Assembly (NCBI GenBank): GCA_903945495.1
Contig: CAJAVU010000021.1
Span: 1 to 64,000, forward strand
Source: an uncultured Flavobacteriales bacterium
GTDB lineage: Bacteria; Bacteroidota; Bacteroidia; Flavobacteriales_D; Crocinitomicaceae
Length of the DNA stretch: 64,000 nt
Direction: 5' to 3'
Under the pieces are notes generated by a model. The model was not told the origin of the DNA and ran no database searches. It saw only the letters and a list, made by a program, of their open reading frames with translations. The position numbers and the translations under genes are program-made. Below, in pieces: positions 1 to 9,612 of this stretch. Numbering within the stretch: position 1 is the stretch's first letter; every line of letters begins with the position of its first letter.

Positions 1-33
1 AAAAGAAATCAAAATAAAAACCTATAAAAACAA

Positions 34-65
34 ATATCCCAGTAAACACGTGTTTACTGGGATAT
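34..65 (-). terminator. Perfect 32-bp palindrome, probable terminator of the protease gene
   Basis: The two 16-base arms (34-49 and 50-65) are exactly complementary, centred on CACGTG with no unpaired loop. On the minus strand the palindrome follows the protease stop codon by about 65 bases and runs into a T-rich stretch (TTTGTTTTTATAGG). This fits an intrinsic terminator. The perfect symmetry could also be a binding site for a dimeric regulator, but no minus-strand gene start is nearby. Confidence 0.7.
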
Positions 66-129
66 AATTAATTATTTTAGTCTTTAATAATCTGTATCGT
101 TTATTTAGGACTAGTCAAAACGCTGTCGC

Positions 130-2385
130 TTATTTAATCACGACTTGTTTTGTTGTAGAGCCTTGTGCTGTGTGAATTCTCACCAAATAAACACCTGAAG
201 CAACATCAGCAACATTCATTGTTACCACCAAGTCGTTTGATACAGTTGTTTTAATTACTTGTCCAGCAATGTTCATTAATTCCACTTTTTGAACTTCAAT
301 TCCTTTTGAAACTACTGCTAATTGCTCATCCGCAGGATTAGGAAATACATTTACACTTGATGCCAATGTACTTTCTGCGATTCCCGCTGGATTATTGATA
401 CAGAAGTTTTTACTAAGCGCTGAACCAAAATCAGCATCAACTGGCAATAACTCAGCTAGTGTGTTTCCTGCATATGTAATTGTATAACTTCCATTTCCAG
501 CTTGACAACCAGACAATCCATCACCGTAAGAATCCATTAATTTGAAGGTATAACAACCGTAATCCAAGCAGAAATCTTGTTCAACCAACATTGCACTTGC
601 ATCAGAATAACCATTTCCTGAATACAGAACTGCATTGCCAGCATCTAACAATTCCCAAGACGTTTCAGAGCCGTAACAATCGATGTTTAAATCCAAGGCA
701 ACTGTTTGTCCATTCACAACTGTTGTGAACGATGATGTAATTGTATTGTTTGCTAAGTTTTGATCTGTTGAACCATTTGGATTGATTACTTGCGCATCGA
801 ATGTATGATTTCCTCCTGCCAATGTTGCTGCTGGAAGTGTGATTGTCACCGTTTGGTATTGTGCCAATGAACCTGTCCAAGGATACGTTTGATTCAAGAC
901 ACCATCGTAACCATAGCTGATTGTTGCTGAAGTTAAAACATCTGTTCCTGAATTGGTAATTGTCACTTGTGGAGTAACAGTTGCTGAACAATATGTTCCT
1001 GAAACACCTTGTGGATTGTTGATTGCCGCATCTAATGCCGCTCCTGGACCAGCAGGATCAACTCCATCTATTGCTGTTGCACCAGTATTTGAAGGATCCA
1101 ACCAGTTACTTAAACGTGTCGAATTTGTTGCGTTTCCTGTCCAAGAAACTGAGAATTTACCGTATTCATCAGATAAATCGGATGCACCACAAGCTGATGC
1201 ACCTCCGTGTAATTGACCAATAACACGGCGATTTTGATCAAACAAAGGCGAACCTGACGAACCTGGTTCTGTTACACCTAAATTCCATCCTGGAACATGC
1301 CAGTGGCTATTTGCTGGCGTACCTGACCAAGAACCAGAGGTCAATGCGCTATTCTCAAATGAAATCTTTTTAATATCTCCTGATGGGTGATGAATTCCAA
1401 CTGCTGATGAAACTGCAGCACCTGAATTATCCCAACCACTGTAGTAAATTCCCCACGCGGGATTCGGAGCTGTATTCAATTCTGTTAGTGTAACATCCGA
1501 ACCTGCATAAGCAGCGCGCAAAATTCCACCATTTACGTTCATGGTTTCTGGACCATTCACTGAATTCGCTCCAGTTCCACAAACTGTTTGGCCAGAAGGA
1601 GATTCCCATCTGAAACGGAAAACCCAACCACCAGGATTTGTACCACAATGGTTTGCTGATAAGAAATAAGGAATAATTGTTCCAGAAGTATTGTTTACCA
1701 ATGCTCCTGTACAAAATCCACCACTGTTGACCATCATTGCAACCGAATTCTTTTGGTTTACCCAAGCAGCACCTTGCGGACAATTTGCATCGTAATGACA
1801 GTTTCCTGCATCGTTCAATGCTTTCATCATTACATCTAAATTTCTAAACCCAGAAACAATCGTTCCAATCGCCAATTGACTTGTGCCTATCGCATTCTTT
1901 GGTTCCACCAATTCAACAATCACTTTGGATGTGTATAGAATTTCTGTACCCAACATGTTGTTTTGGTTGTTATTGAATGACGTATAAGCTCCAATAAATT
2001 CATTCGAATTTGCATCGGTAATGAATAATTTTGCTCCAGTGGGTAAGTAAAATTTGTCGAACACTAAATTTACAGAAACCGCATTTGGGCATTCAATTCC
2101 ATATTGATAAACAACATCTCCAGAAGGCAAAATTGTTTTTGAAGCCAATTCAACTACATTTAAATCAACTGTGAACTCTTTACCAAAACGCATCATTTTT
2201 TCACCACTAGTTGATTGAACCGCTAATTCACTTTCGATATCAATTGCTGGTGTGGAGTAAAACGATTTCGTTTTTTGAATTTTTCCATTCGCTGTAAGTG
2301 GGTTACCAACATTACTCGTTTGAGCAAACGAAGCCCCTAAAAAGGCTGTGAAAATGGTAGAAAGAAGGAGTATTCTTTTTTTCAT
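130..2385 (-). CDS. Secreted trypsin-like serine endopeptidase with type A T9SS sorting domain
   Basis: This 751-residue protein is a predicted exported serine protease of the lysyl-endopeptidase-like trypsin fold. It has a signal peptide (about residues 1-21, ending in FAQ) and a propeptide-like region to about residue 200. The catalytic triad is readable: His246 in SANHCG, Asp297 in AGSDVTL and Ser377 in GSSGSPLF. Paired cysteines around residues 196-201, 225/247 and 269 resemble the disulfide-rich secreted Bacteroidota family. After the protease comes a CARDB-like beta-sandwich (about 445-550), then a second beta-rich module containing DSYGDGL. The C-terminal ~75 residues (VFPNPADEQL to KQVVIK) match the type A T9SS sorting domain, so the protein should leave through the T9SS and be attached to or released from the surface. 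Substrate specificity (Lys versus Arg) cannot be read safely. It is a single-gene unit. Confidence 0.9.
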   Translation of the reverse strand: MKKRILLLSTIFTAFLGASFAQTSNVGNPLTANGKIQKTKSFYSTPAIDIESELAVQSTSGEKMMRFGKEFTVDLNVVELASKTILPSGDVVYQYGIECPNAVSVNLVFDKFYLPTGAKLFITDANSNEFIGAYTSFNNNQNNMLGTEILYTSKVIVELVEPKNAIGTSQLAIGTIVSGFRNLDVMMKALNDAGNCHYDANCPQGAAWVNQKNSVAMMVNSGGFCTGALVNNTSGTIIPYFLSANHCGTNPGGWVFRFRWESPSGQTVCGTGANSVNGPETMNVNGGILRAAYAGSDVTLTELNTAPNPAWGIYYSGWDNSGAAVSSAVGIHHPSGDIKKISFENSALTSGSWSGTPANSHWHVPGWNLGVTEPGSSGSPLFDQNRRVIGQLHGGASACGASDLSDEYGKFSVSWTGNATNSTRLSNWLDPSNTGATAIDGVDPAGPGAALDAAINNPQGVSGTYCSATVTPQVTITNSGTDVLTSATISYGYDGVLNQTYPWTGSLAQYQTVTITLPAATLAGGNHTFDAQVINPNGSTDQNLANNTITSSFTTVVNGQTVALDLNIDCYGSETSWELLDAGNAVLYSGNGYSDASAMLVEQDFCLDYGCYTFKLMDSYGDGLSGCQAGNGSYTITYAGNTLAELLPVDADFGSALSKNFCINNPAGIAESTLASSVNVFPNPADEQLAVVSKGIEVQKVELMNIAGQVIKTTVSNDLVVTMNVADVASGVYLVRIHTAQGSTTKQVVIK

Positions 2386-2547
2386 AGTTTATAGTAATAA
2401 CAAATCAATAGTAAGACGTTCTATACAAGGACAAGGTTGGTTCAATTTCTTGTGTTGGTAAAACATTGAAAAAACAATTCATATTACCTTCAAAAAAATT
2501 ATTTTTAGCCCAATCTTTGCTAAGAGAAGCACAAAATACAAAAACTC

Positions 2548-3768
2548 ATGAAAATAGTACATCTTCTTTTTTCGATAACTCTTGGGATTTCAAGTTTTGC
2601 ACAACAGTTTGAAATGCCTGCAGAGCAATACCCTTTTTATTCCATCGTAGAGTGGAAAGGCATGGGTGCAATGCTTTTGAGCAAAGATCCATTGCAAAAT
2701 TCTAAAAAAATAAACCTAACACTTGCTGGAAATGCTACCACAAGTATTTGGCAACAAGGTTTTAACCCTGACGATAAAGATTTTTACTACATTTCTAGTG
2801 AAAACGCGCGTTACGTTTATTTTATGGACAATCTTCAGTTACAAGAAGGTAAAACGTTTTTTCACCAATTAAATTCAAACGGTAACGTAAAGTCAACCTC
2901 TGTTTCTTTAGGAGCAGCAATTAAGAAATTAGGCGCTTTTGACCCATTGGAATTGGAATTAATGGACATTGTTACAACAGATAAAGCCTTGGTTCATGTT
3001 TTTCGCTACCATGATGTCAAAGCGAAAAAACATGTAGAAATCGCTACATTCATTACGCATCACAACATGCTTCCGTACAGCGCAATTTTAGGCGAAGTAA
3101 GTGAATTGAGCTTCAAGGAAGGAAATTATGGAATGTGGAAATATGTTGGATTCACAGACGATCAAATTGTGTTTGCAGCGCGTGATTTTCAAAACAAGAA
3201 AAATGGTTGGTCGATTATGAATTTCACATCCAAAGGTGCAATGTCAGAAGCTAAATTTATTGAAGGTCCAACCGATAAATTCGATTTTATTGAGGAAGTT
3301 GCTTTGGGTTCTCATGGTCAATTGTACGTGCAAGAAAATTCAAAAGACAATCGTGAAACAGCGCAATTGCATTTTCATAAAAACAAGTATTACCTAACAG
3401 GCGTTGCAACAGATGCAACCGGCAGAACAGCAAAATTAATGGAATTGACCGCTGGAAAATGGGTTCAATTATCAACAGCAACATTGGCACCTGAGAAAAC
3501 AAAAGACTTAATGACCATTGGAACTATGCCATTAAACGAAGGAATTGCATGCAAAATTGGAAATACCGTTGTTCTACTTCCATTTATTTCAAGTGTAAAA
3601 CCAATTATACAAAGTTTCAATGTTGATATGCATGCGAATCCAAGCAGAATGATTTTAGAGGAGAAAAAAGAACTTTTTGCCGTATCTTTGGCGGAAGGTC
3701 GTCTCTACTTTGACAGAAAGCAATTAGGAAAGGCTGGAAGTGTAAAATTTGAATTTATCAAGAAATGA
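2548..3768 (+). CDS. Secreted protein of unknown function, first gene of the udk/kinase operon
   Basis: This 406-residue protein starts with a short signal peptide (MKIVHLLFSITLGISSFAQ), so it is probably exported to the periplasm. The rest is rich in beta-strand-like segments and has no membrane helix and no motif I recognise. Short repeated aromatic/hydrophobic strands (for example IVEWKGMGAMLL, IATFITHH) could be propeller blades, but I cannot prove that. Its stop overlaps the uridine kinase start (ATGA at 3765-3768), so the two are translationally coupled and part of one operon with the downstream sensor kinase. An imperfect -7-like box (AATCTTTG) lies about 35 bases upstream of the ATG. 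Confidence 0.75.
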   Translation: MKIVHLLFSITLGISSFAQQFEMPAEQYPFYSIVEWKGMGAMLLSKDPLQNSKKINLTLAGNATTSIWQQGFNPDDKDFYYISSENARYVYFMDNLQLQEGKTFFHQLNSNGNVKSTSVSLGAAIKKLGAFDPLELELMDIVTTDKALVHVFRYHDVKAKKHVEIATFITHHNMLPYSAILGEVSELSFKEGNYGMWKYVGFTDDQIVFAARDFQNKKNGWSIMNFTSKGAMSEAKFIEGPTDKFDFIEEVALGSHGQLYVQENSKDNRETAQLHFHKNKYYLTGVATDATGRTAKLMELTAGKWVQLSTATLAPEKTKDLMTIGTMPLNEGIACKIGNTVVLLPFISSVKPIIQSFNVDMHANPSRMILEEKKELFAVSLAEGRLYFDRKQLGKAGSVKFEFIKK

Positions 3769-4385
3769 TTATAGGTATTTGCGGCGGTAGCGGTTCAGGA
3801 AAAACAACTTTACTTAAACGAATTTCGAAAGAATTGAAGCATTTGGAGCCTTCAATTTTTTCTATGGACAACTATTATTTACCTATTCACAAACAAGAAA
3901 AGGATGCCAACGGTGAAATCAATTTTGATTTACCATCGGCTTTGGATAAAAACAAACTAGTGCAAGACTTACATGATTTAATGAATGGATTGCCGATTGA
4001 AGTTAAAGAGTATCATTTCAATGCACCACCAGATAAAAATACACTGATTACTATTCAACCTTCTAAGTTAATTATCGTTGAAGGTTTGTTCTTATTCCAT
4101 TACGAAGAAGTTAGAGCGTTGATTGACTTTTCAATTTTCATGGAGGTTGATCCATCAACACAATTAGACAGACGTTTGTATCGTGATCAAGAAACAAGAG
4201 GATATTCACGTGAAGCGATTTTGTATCAATGGGATAATCACGTTTTACCTTGCTTTCAGAATTTTTTATTGCCTTATGAACACGATGCTGATTTTCGTTT
4301 TCACAATGATTCTAGAGCGGATGATGAATTTGAACGCTTAATGTATGATCTCAACATGTTAATTGCGCAGCAAGAAGTATGTTAA
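3765..4385 (+). CDS. udk: Uridine kinase
   Basis: This 206-residue P-loop kinase phosphorylates uridine and cytidine to UMP and CMP in pyrimidine salvage. The Walker A motif GGSGSGKTTL is at residues 7-16, followed by the family's FSMDNYYLP segment (substrate aspartate) and the IIVEGLFLF strand typical of uridine kinases. The RLYRDQETRGYS segment fits the lid region. The length is normal for the family (about 205-215 residues). It overlaps both neighbours: ATGA with the upstream secreted protein, and 7 bases with the downstream histidine kinase. The product is cytosolic. A phosphoribulokinase-like member of the same fold is the only realistic alternative. Confidence 0.92.
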   Translation: MIIGICGGSGSGKTTLLKRISKELKHLEPSIFSMDNYYLPIHKQEKDANGEINFDLPSALDKNKLVQDLHDLMNGLPIEVKEYHFNAPPDKNTLITIQPSKLIIVEGLFLFHYEEVRALIDFSIFMEVDPSTQLDRRLYRDQETRGYSREAILYQWDNHVLPCFQNFLLPYEHDADFRFHNDSRADDEFERLMYDLNMLIAQQEVC

Positions 4386-7300
4386 AAGAAAGCGTAGTAA
4401 AATATCGATTTTTCCTGCTTGCCTTTCTAGTTACTTTTTCTTTTGTTTTTTATTATTCTCACGTTTTTAAAGTTGATTTTAATCAACAAACAGAACACTT
4501 TCAGACAAAATTTACTGAACAGGAACAAAAACTTGATTTTTTCCTCCAAGAAAAAAAAGCTATACTCTCGCGTTTGGACAACTTTCGATCGCATAATTTT
4601 TTTGAAGAAAATCCACCTTTTAACCTACATCTCTATCGAAACGATTCACTTGTTTTCTGGAATACCAATAAACTTCCCATTCGACAATTTGCCGATATTC
4701 ATTACCCATCTGAAGGAATAATACATTTACAAAACGGTTGGTATTTTGCTAAAATAGTCAAGTACAAAAACTATATATTGTGCGGTTCGTTTCTGATTAA
4801 ACATGATTTTCCTTACGAGAACAAAGACCTAAAAAATGAATTTGTCGCTCCTTTGGATGTAGAATTTGAAGCATCTATTTCACTTGAGCAAAACCCAGGA
4901 ACCTCAATCTTTGGAAGCAAAAAGAGTTTTTTATTCTCTCTTCTTCCCAACGATACTCAAATTGCAAGTGAGACCGAATCGCAGCTTTTATTGTTTCTTT
5001 TACTTGCCTCACTAATCACATGGTTTGTTGCCGTATTTAAAACAACACATATACTTCCACAAAAACTCAAATGGGCGCTTCCTTTTATAATCATTGGATT
5101 GAGGTTTCTAAGTCTAAAATTCAATTGGTTCGGCTTGATGAGCGAAACTCAAGGTTTTCAAGCAACGTTGTATGGAACGAATGAATGGTTACCGAACTTT
5201 TTCGATTATTTATTGAATTGTATGCTCTTGGTTTACCTTTCTTTTTCCTTCAAACGATACATCGAACATCAAACACCAAAGAAATCTTTCCAATGGTTCT
5301 ATTTAACAATTTATTTGCTCAATCCTTTGTTCTGGGCTTTGATTGTTTATCTGAACAAGGGACTTATTGAAAACTCATCTATTCCACTTACAATTGAGCG
5401 ATTGTTCAGTTTGAATTTTTATTCAATACTTGCCATCATCAGTATTGGCGCTTTATTTTTCAGTTTTTACAGTTACAGTCTCGTATTGTGCAAGCTCATC
5501 AAACGCTTCGGTTACAATCAATTGTATTTGCACATATTCGTCATTTTGGCTAGCGGAATTTATTTCTTTTACGAAAATTACTGGGGGCAACACCTTCTTG
5601 CTGCGGCTCTTTTTCCATTGATCTTCAATACCATCCAAATCCTTTTTGTATTTCGCTCAGGAAAACCACTTCAACTTGGAACGGGTCTAAGTTTTTTAGT
5701 CTTATTTTCAGCAATTTCGGCGATTAATCTTTCAGAATTTAATCACCGAAAAGAAAAAAGTGAACGTGAATTATTTGCCAATCAACTTGCCACAGAACAA
5801 GATATTGTAACGGAAGTTGAATTTTCCATGTTACATGATAAAATTCAATCGGACAAAGTTATTCAGAGTATCATTCAATATCCAGGCAACATGAAAACCT
5901 CGGATTTTGAAGATGGCCTAGAACGCAGAATTTTCAATGGATTTTGGGAAAGATATGACATCAATTTTAATTTATATGATACCTGCGGCACATCTTTAAT
6001 TGATGTTGGCAATGTGCAGCTGAACGAATTCGAAGATTACAATGAAATAATCTTACATCATGGTAAAACAACTGAAATTGATTCAAACATTCATTTTATT
6101 ACTGACAACACAAATCAATTCAGCTATATCGTTCGATTGCCGATACTTAAAAATGATTCGATCAAAGCACTTCTTTATTGCACCTTGAAATCCAAAAAAA
6201 TTCCAGAAGGTATCGGTTTCCCGCGCTTATTAATATCTGAAAAAGCCCAGGTATTCGAATCTTTAGAAAACTATTCAATTGCAAAATACCACAACACCAA
6301 GTTAGTCAACCAATACGGAAAATTTAATTATCCTTCAAGTTCTCTTCCGATCAAACAGTGGTTAAAGGTTTCCAAAAGCTATTACGATTCTGACGGGTAC
6401 AATCACTATGTTCAGCATAAATCGAAGCGCGATATTATAGTGCTTTCAACGAAAAATGTAACACTTGTAGAACTAATCACTTCATTTTCCTATTTGTTTA
6501 GTTTCTATGGACTATTATTGATTCCATTTCTTTTTCAATTCAATTACACACCATTTTTTAAACGAACATTAAGCCTAGCTGTAAAGATTCAGTTGGTACT
6601 TATCGGTTTGGTATTTGTTTCACTTTTTGCTTTTGGTTGGGGAAGTGGAGTATTCGTTAAAAACCAATACAACGAATTTACAAATCATGTAATCAGTGAA
6701 AAATTAGCATCGGTTGAACTTGAACTTAGAGGAAAACTTGGTGGACAAAATTCTCTTTCTGTCACACGCAATGGAAACTATATGGAAGCCTTGCTAGCAA
6801 AATTCTCAAAGGTGTTCGTTACTGACATTAACTTGTATGATACAAAAGGGTTTATGCTTGCTAGTTCACGACCAAAAGTGTTTAATTATGGACTTTTGAG
6901 CGAGCAAATCAATCCTCAAGCCTACAACGCCTTGAAAGTTCGAAGTAAAAGTGAATTTGTGCATGAAGAACAGATTGGAGAATTAAATTATGCTTCTGCC
7001 TACCAGCCATTCTATAGTCATGATGGAAATTTATTAGGATATATTAATCTTCAGCATTTTGGCCAGCAAGATGAAATTGAAAATCAAATTCAACAATTCT
7101 TAGTGGCAATTATCAATGTTTTCATGTTTTTACTGGCGATTTCAATCGTATTAGCCATTTTCATTTCGAATTGGGTTACAGCACCTTTGCGCCTTTTACA
7201 AGAGAATTTTGCAAATATTCGATTCGGAAAACACAATCAACAAATCTCCTATGACAAGGATGATGAAATTGGTGCATTGGTAAAAGATTACAATCAAAAA

Positions 7301-8017
7301 TTAGAAGAATTAGAATTTACAGCTCAACAATTGGCGCAAAGTGAACGTGAATCTGCATGGCGAGAAATGGCGAAACAAGTGGCACACGAGATTAAAAATC
7401 CATTAACACCAATGAAACTGAGTATTCAACAATTACTTCGCGTATATGATCCTAACGATCCATCTTCGGAGCAAAAAGTACAAAAAGTTGCAAACTCGAT
7501 TATTGAGCAAATTGATGCATTGACTAAAATCGCTAATGAATTCTCCAATTTCGCGAAAATGCCTCGTCCAAATGAAGCTGCAATGGACATTATTCCTGTC
7601 ATTGAAAACGTAATCGAAGTATTCAAAGAAGAAGTGAATTGCACATTTGTGTTGAACAAGCAACTACTTGTCGCGAATGTCTTTGCGGATAAAGATCAAA
7701 TGGTTCGTACATTCAACAATCTGATAAAAAATGCCATTCAAGCAATTCCTGAAGATCGTCAAGGTAGAATTGTTGTAACCATTGATCAACTAGAGAACAA
7801 TGTTCGCATTCGCATTTCAGATAATGGAACAGGGATTTCGGATGATAAGCGCATGAACATATTTGTTCCCTATTTCACGACAAAATCTACAGGAACAGGA
7901 TTAGGTTTAGCTATGGTAAAACAAATCATTGATAACCACAATGGCTTAATTTATTTCGAAGCAAATCAACCTGAAGGAACAACATTCATCGTAGAATTAC
8001 CAATCGTTCAAGCATAA
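4379..8017 (+). CDS. Large NtrY-like membrane sensor histidine kinase
   Basis: This 1212-residue kinase has one N-terminal membrane helix (about 9-29), an extracytoplasmic region, a block of roughly seven or eight helices (about 200-450), a second extracytoplasmic region, two further helices (about 700-760), a third sensor region and a last helix leading into a HAMP-like linker ending near residue 970. The catalytic part is complete: phospho-acceptor His1003 in VAHEIKNPLTPMKLS, N-box NNLIKNAIQAI, G1 ISDNGTGI and G2 STGTGLGLAMV. The WREMAKQVAHEIKNPLTP stretch is characteristic of NtrY-type kinases. The length is well above the ~700 residues of classical NtrY because of the extra polytopic block. 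It overlaps udk by 7 bases. No response regulator gene lies next to it, so its partner is unknown. Confidence 0.88.
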   Translation: MLKESVVKYRFFLLAFLVTFSFVFYYSHVFKVDFNQQTEHFQTKFTEQEQKLDFFLQEKKAILSRLDNFRSHNFFEENPPFNLHLYRNDSLVFWNTNKLPIRQFADIHYPSEGIIHLQNGWYFAKIVKYKNYILCGSFLIKHDFPYENKDLKNEFVAPLDVEFEASISLEQNPGTSIFGSKKSFLFSLLPNDTQIASETESQLLLFLLLASLITWFVAVFKTTHILPQKLKWALPFIIIGLRFLSLKFNWFGLMSETQGFQATLYGTNEWLPNFFDYLLNCMLLVYLSFSFKRYIEHQTPKKSFQWFYLTIYLLNPLFWALIVYLNKGLIENSSIPLTIERLFSLNFYSILAIISIGALFFSFYSYSLVLCKLIKRFGYNQLYLHIFVILASGIYFFYENYWGQHLLAAALFPLIFNTIQILFVFRSGKPLQLGTGLSFLVLFSAISAINLSEFNHRKEKSERELFANQLATEQDIVTEVEFSMLHDKIQSDKVIQSIIQYPGNMKTSDFEDGLERRIFNGFWERYDINFNLYDTCGTSLIDVGNVQLNEFEDYNEIILHHGKTTEIDSNIHFITDNTNQFSYIVRLPILKNDSIKALLYCTLKSKKIPEGIGFPRLLISEKAQVFESLENYSIAKYHNTKLVNQYGKFNYPSSSLPIKQWLKVSKSYYDSDGYNHYVQHKSKRDIIVLSTKNVTLVELITSFSYLFSFYGLLLIPFLFQFNYTPFFKRTLSLAVKIQLVLIGLVFVSLFAFGWGSGVFVKNQYNEFTNHVISEKLASVELELRGKLGGQNSLSVTRNGNYMEALLAKFSKVFVTDINLYDTKGFMLASSRPKVFNYGLLSEQINPQAYNALKVRSKSEFVHEEQIGELNYASAYQPFYSHDGNLLGYINLQHFGQQDEIENQIQQFLVAIINVFMFLLAISIVLAIFISNWVTAPLRLLQENFANIRFGKHNQQISYDKDDEIGALVKDYNQKLEELEFTAQQLAQSERESAWREMAKQVAHEIKNPLTPMKLSIQQLLRVYDPNDPSSEQKVQKVANSIIEQIDALTKIANEFSNFAKMPRPNEAAMDIIPVIENVIEVFKEEVNCTFVLNKQLLVANVFADKDQMVRTFNNLIKNAIQAIPEDRQGRIVVTIDQLENNVRIRISDNGTGISDDKRMNIFVPYFTTKSTGTGLGLAMVKQIIDNHNGLIYFEANQPEGTTFIVELPIVQA

Positions 8018-8022
8018 AAAAA

Positions 8023-8046
8023 CCGGACGCTTGAGAGAACGTCCGG
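8023..8046 (-). terminator. Intrinsic terminator hairpin between convergent genes
   Basis: A perfect 7-bp stem (CCGGACG at 8023-8029 with CGTCCGG at 8040-8046) has a 10-base loop. Read on the minus strand it is followed by TTTTTTT, so it best serves the small membrane-protein gene transcribed from 8398. It may also stop transcripts of the upstream plus-strand kinase gene. A second perfect 7-bp hairpin (TTTTGTC at 8065-8071 with GACAAAA at 8078-8084) lies next to it. Confidence 0.75.
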
Positions 8047-8107
8047 CTCGATTTGAGAAAACCATTTTGTCTCGTTTGACAAAAATGATGTACGTTATAT
8101 TGGAGAA

Positions 8108-8398
8108 TTACGCCAAGGTATAATACAGAATTAGGATAAGGTCAAGGCTCACACACACAGTTGCAGCTCCCATAATCCAACGCATTGGAGAAACGGCCAA
8201 TAATAAACTTAATGTTGCCATCGTTGGAACAATTACTGCTGTTAGTGCAACCACATTATTGATTGCGCCTAAACCAACTGCAATTCCTCCCAAACATCCA
8301 ACAATTGTGAGTATCACACAGATTAATCCAAATCTATTGAATTCTGAATCGCTAAATAATCGTTCAAATCTATTTTGTTGTTGTGCTCTAACTTCCAT
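8108..8398 (-). CDS. Small integral membrane protein of unknown function
   Basis: I place the start at the ATG at 8398, giving 96 residues; the reading frame is open further upstream but only to a TTG. After a polar N-terminus (MEVRAQQQNRFERLF) there are three hydrophobic segments: one with GLICVILTIVGCLGGIAVGLG, one with VVALTAVIVPTMATLSLLLAV, and a C-terminal one ending in LILILYYTLA. The protein should be an inner-membrane protein with a short cytoplasmic tail. No family is recognised. It is transcribed alone, convergent with the kinase operon and divergent from gpsA. A one-mismatch -7-like box (CAACTTTG) lies upstream. Confidence 0.7.
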   Translation of the reverse strand: MEVRAQQQNRFERLFSDSEFNRFGLICVILTIVGCLGGIAVGLGAINNVVALTAVIVPTMATLSLLLAVSPMRWIMGAATVCVSLDLILILYYTLA

Positions 8399-8593
8399 AA
8401 ATCTTTCTGTTTTAAAGTAATAGGGCAAAGTTGAAGAATGAGCACTCTCGAAAAAATGAGTTCAATTAGCAGAAAAACTGATTTTTGTCAAGAAAAAAAC
8501 TGATTCGACTGATTTCCAGCTAGTTGAATTTAGTCTAATCAAACAGTTTTGGGACTTCGTCGATTTTCCAAATCACAAATTCAAATAAATTGA

Positions 8594-8601
8594 TACATTT
8601 G
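8594..8601 (+). promoter_or_regulatory. -7 promoter box of gpsA (TAnnTTTG)
   Basis: TACATTTG matches the Bacteroidota -7 consensus exactly. It lies 12 bases upstream of the ATG at 8614 and overlaps the region that would encode an N-terminal extension from a TTG at 8590. Transcription would begin close to the ATG, which argues against the TTG start. The -33 element is not clear. Confidence 0.55.
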
Positions 8602-8613
8602 TCTCAGAAGGGA

Positions 8614-9612
8614 ATGGAAGACTCAAAAAAAATAGCAGTAATCGGAGGTGGAAGCTGGGCTACTGCACTTGTCAAAATATTGTGCAATAATTTATCTTCT
8701 GTTAATTGGTGGATGCGAAATGAAGGAGCTGTTGCTCATATTTTAAAATATCGCCACAATCCAAATTATTTACAATCTGTTGAATTTGATTTAAACAAAA
8801 TCAACGTTAGTACCGACTTAGAAGAAATTATTCGCCCTACAGACATTGTGATTATTGCCAATCCTTCTGCATTCTTAACTAAGATTTTCGAAAATTTCCC
8901 GAAAGAAGCTATGAAAGATAAAATTGTCTTTTCTGCAGTCAAGGGAATTATTCCAGAATACAATGCTATTCCAGCTCGATTTATACACAAAACGTTCGGT
9001 ACGCCATATGACAATATCGGAATCATTTGTGGTCCTTGTCATGCAGAAGAAGTTGCTTTAGAGCGTTTATCTTATTTGACAATTGCTGGACAAGACGAAG
9101 ATATCGCTGAAGAAATGGCTGAACTTCTTGCTTGTCGTTACATTAAGACAACCGTTTCGGACGATTTATTTGGAACTGAGTTATCCGCAGTTTTGAAGAA
9201 TGTTTATGCATTGGCATCTGGTATTTGTTCTGGGTTAGGTTATGGAGACAATTTCCAGGCAGTTTTGATTTCAAACGCCATTCAAGAAATTGAAAACTTT
9301 ATTGATGAAGTAAGTCCAATTCACCGCGACGTTAAATCAAGTGCCTATTTAGGTGATTTATTGGTTACGGCTTATTCTAAGTTTTCACGAAATCGCACGT
9401 TTGGTTACATGATTGGAAAAGGATATTCAGTGAAGACAGCTCAACTTGAGATGGATATGATTGCCGAAGGTTATTACGCAACAAAATGTGTGATGGAAAT
9501 CAATAAAAAATTCCAAGTTGAAATGCCGATTGTAGAAGCCGTTTACAATATTCTTTATGAACGCATCTCACCAGTAATTGAAATGCGCATCTTGACAGAC
9601 AAATTAAGTTAA
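8614..9612 (+). CDS. gpsA: NAD(P)-dependent glycerol-3-phosphate dehydrogenase
   Basis: This 332-residue enzyme reduces dihydroxyacetone phosphate to sn-glycerol 3-phosphate, the backbone for phospholipid synthesis. The Rossmann motif IAVIGGGSWATAL is near the N-terminus. The family's SAVKGI, GPCHAEEV and the catalytic Lys region ELSAVLKNVYALASGI follow in the expected order. The length is typical. I chose the ATG at 8614 over a TTG at 8590 because a -7 promoter box sits inside the extension and the Rossmann strand starts normally after seven residues. The stop codon overlaps the stop of the convergent glycosidase gene. It is a cytosolic enzyme with its own promoter. Confidence 0.95.
   Translation: MEDSKKIAVIGGGSWATALVKILCNNLSSVNWWMRNEGAVAHILKYRHNPNYLQSVEFDLNKINVSTDLEEIIRPTDIVIIANPSAFLTKIFENFPKEAMKDKIVFSAVKGIIPEYNAIPARFIHKTFGTPYDNIGIICGPCHAEEVALERLSYLTIAGQDEDIAEEMAELLACRYIKTTVSDDLFGTELSAVLKNVYALASGICSGLGYGDNFQAVLISNAIQEIENFIDEVSPIHRDVKSSAYLGDLLVTAYSKFSRNRTFGYMIGKGYSVKTAQLEMDMIAEGYYATKCVMEINKKFQVEMPIVEAVYNILYERISPVIEMRILTDKLS

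Noticed and set aside
8590-8613. N-terminal extension of gpsA from a TTG codon
   Set aside because: An exact -7 promoter box lies inside it and the ATG at 8614 gives the normal N-terminus.
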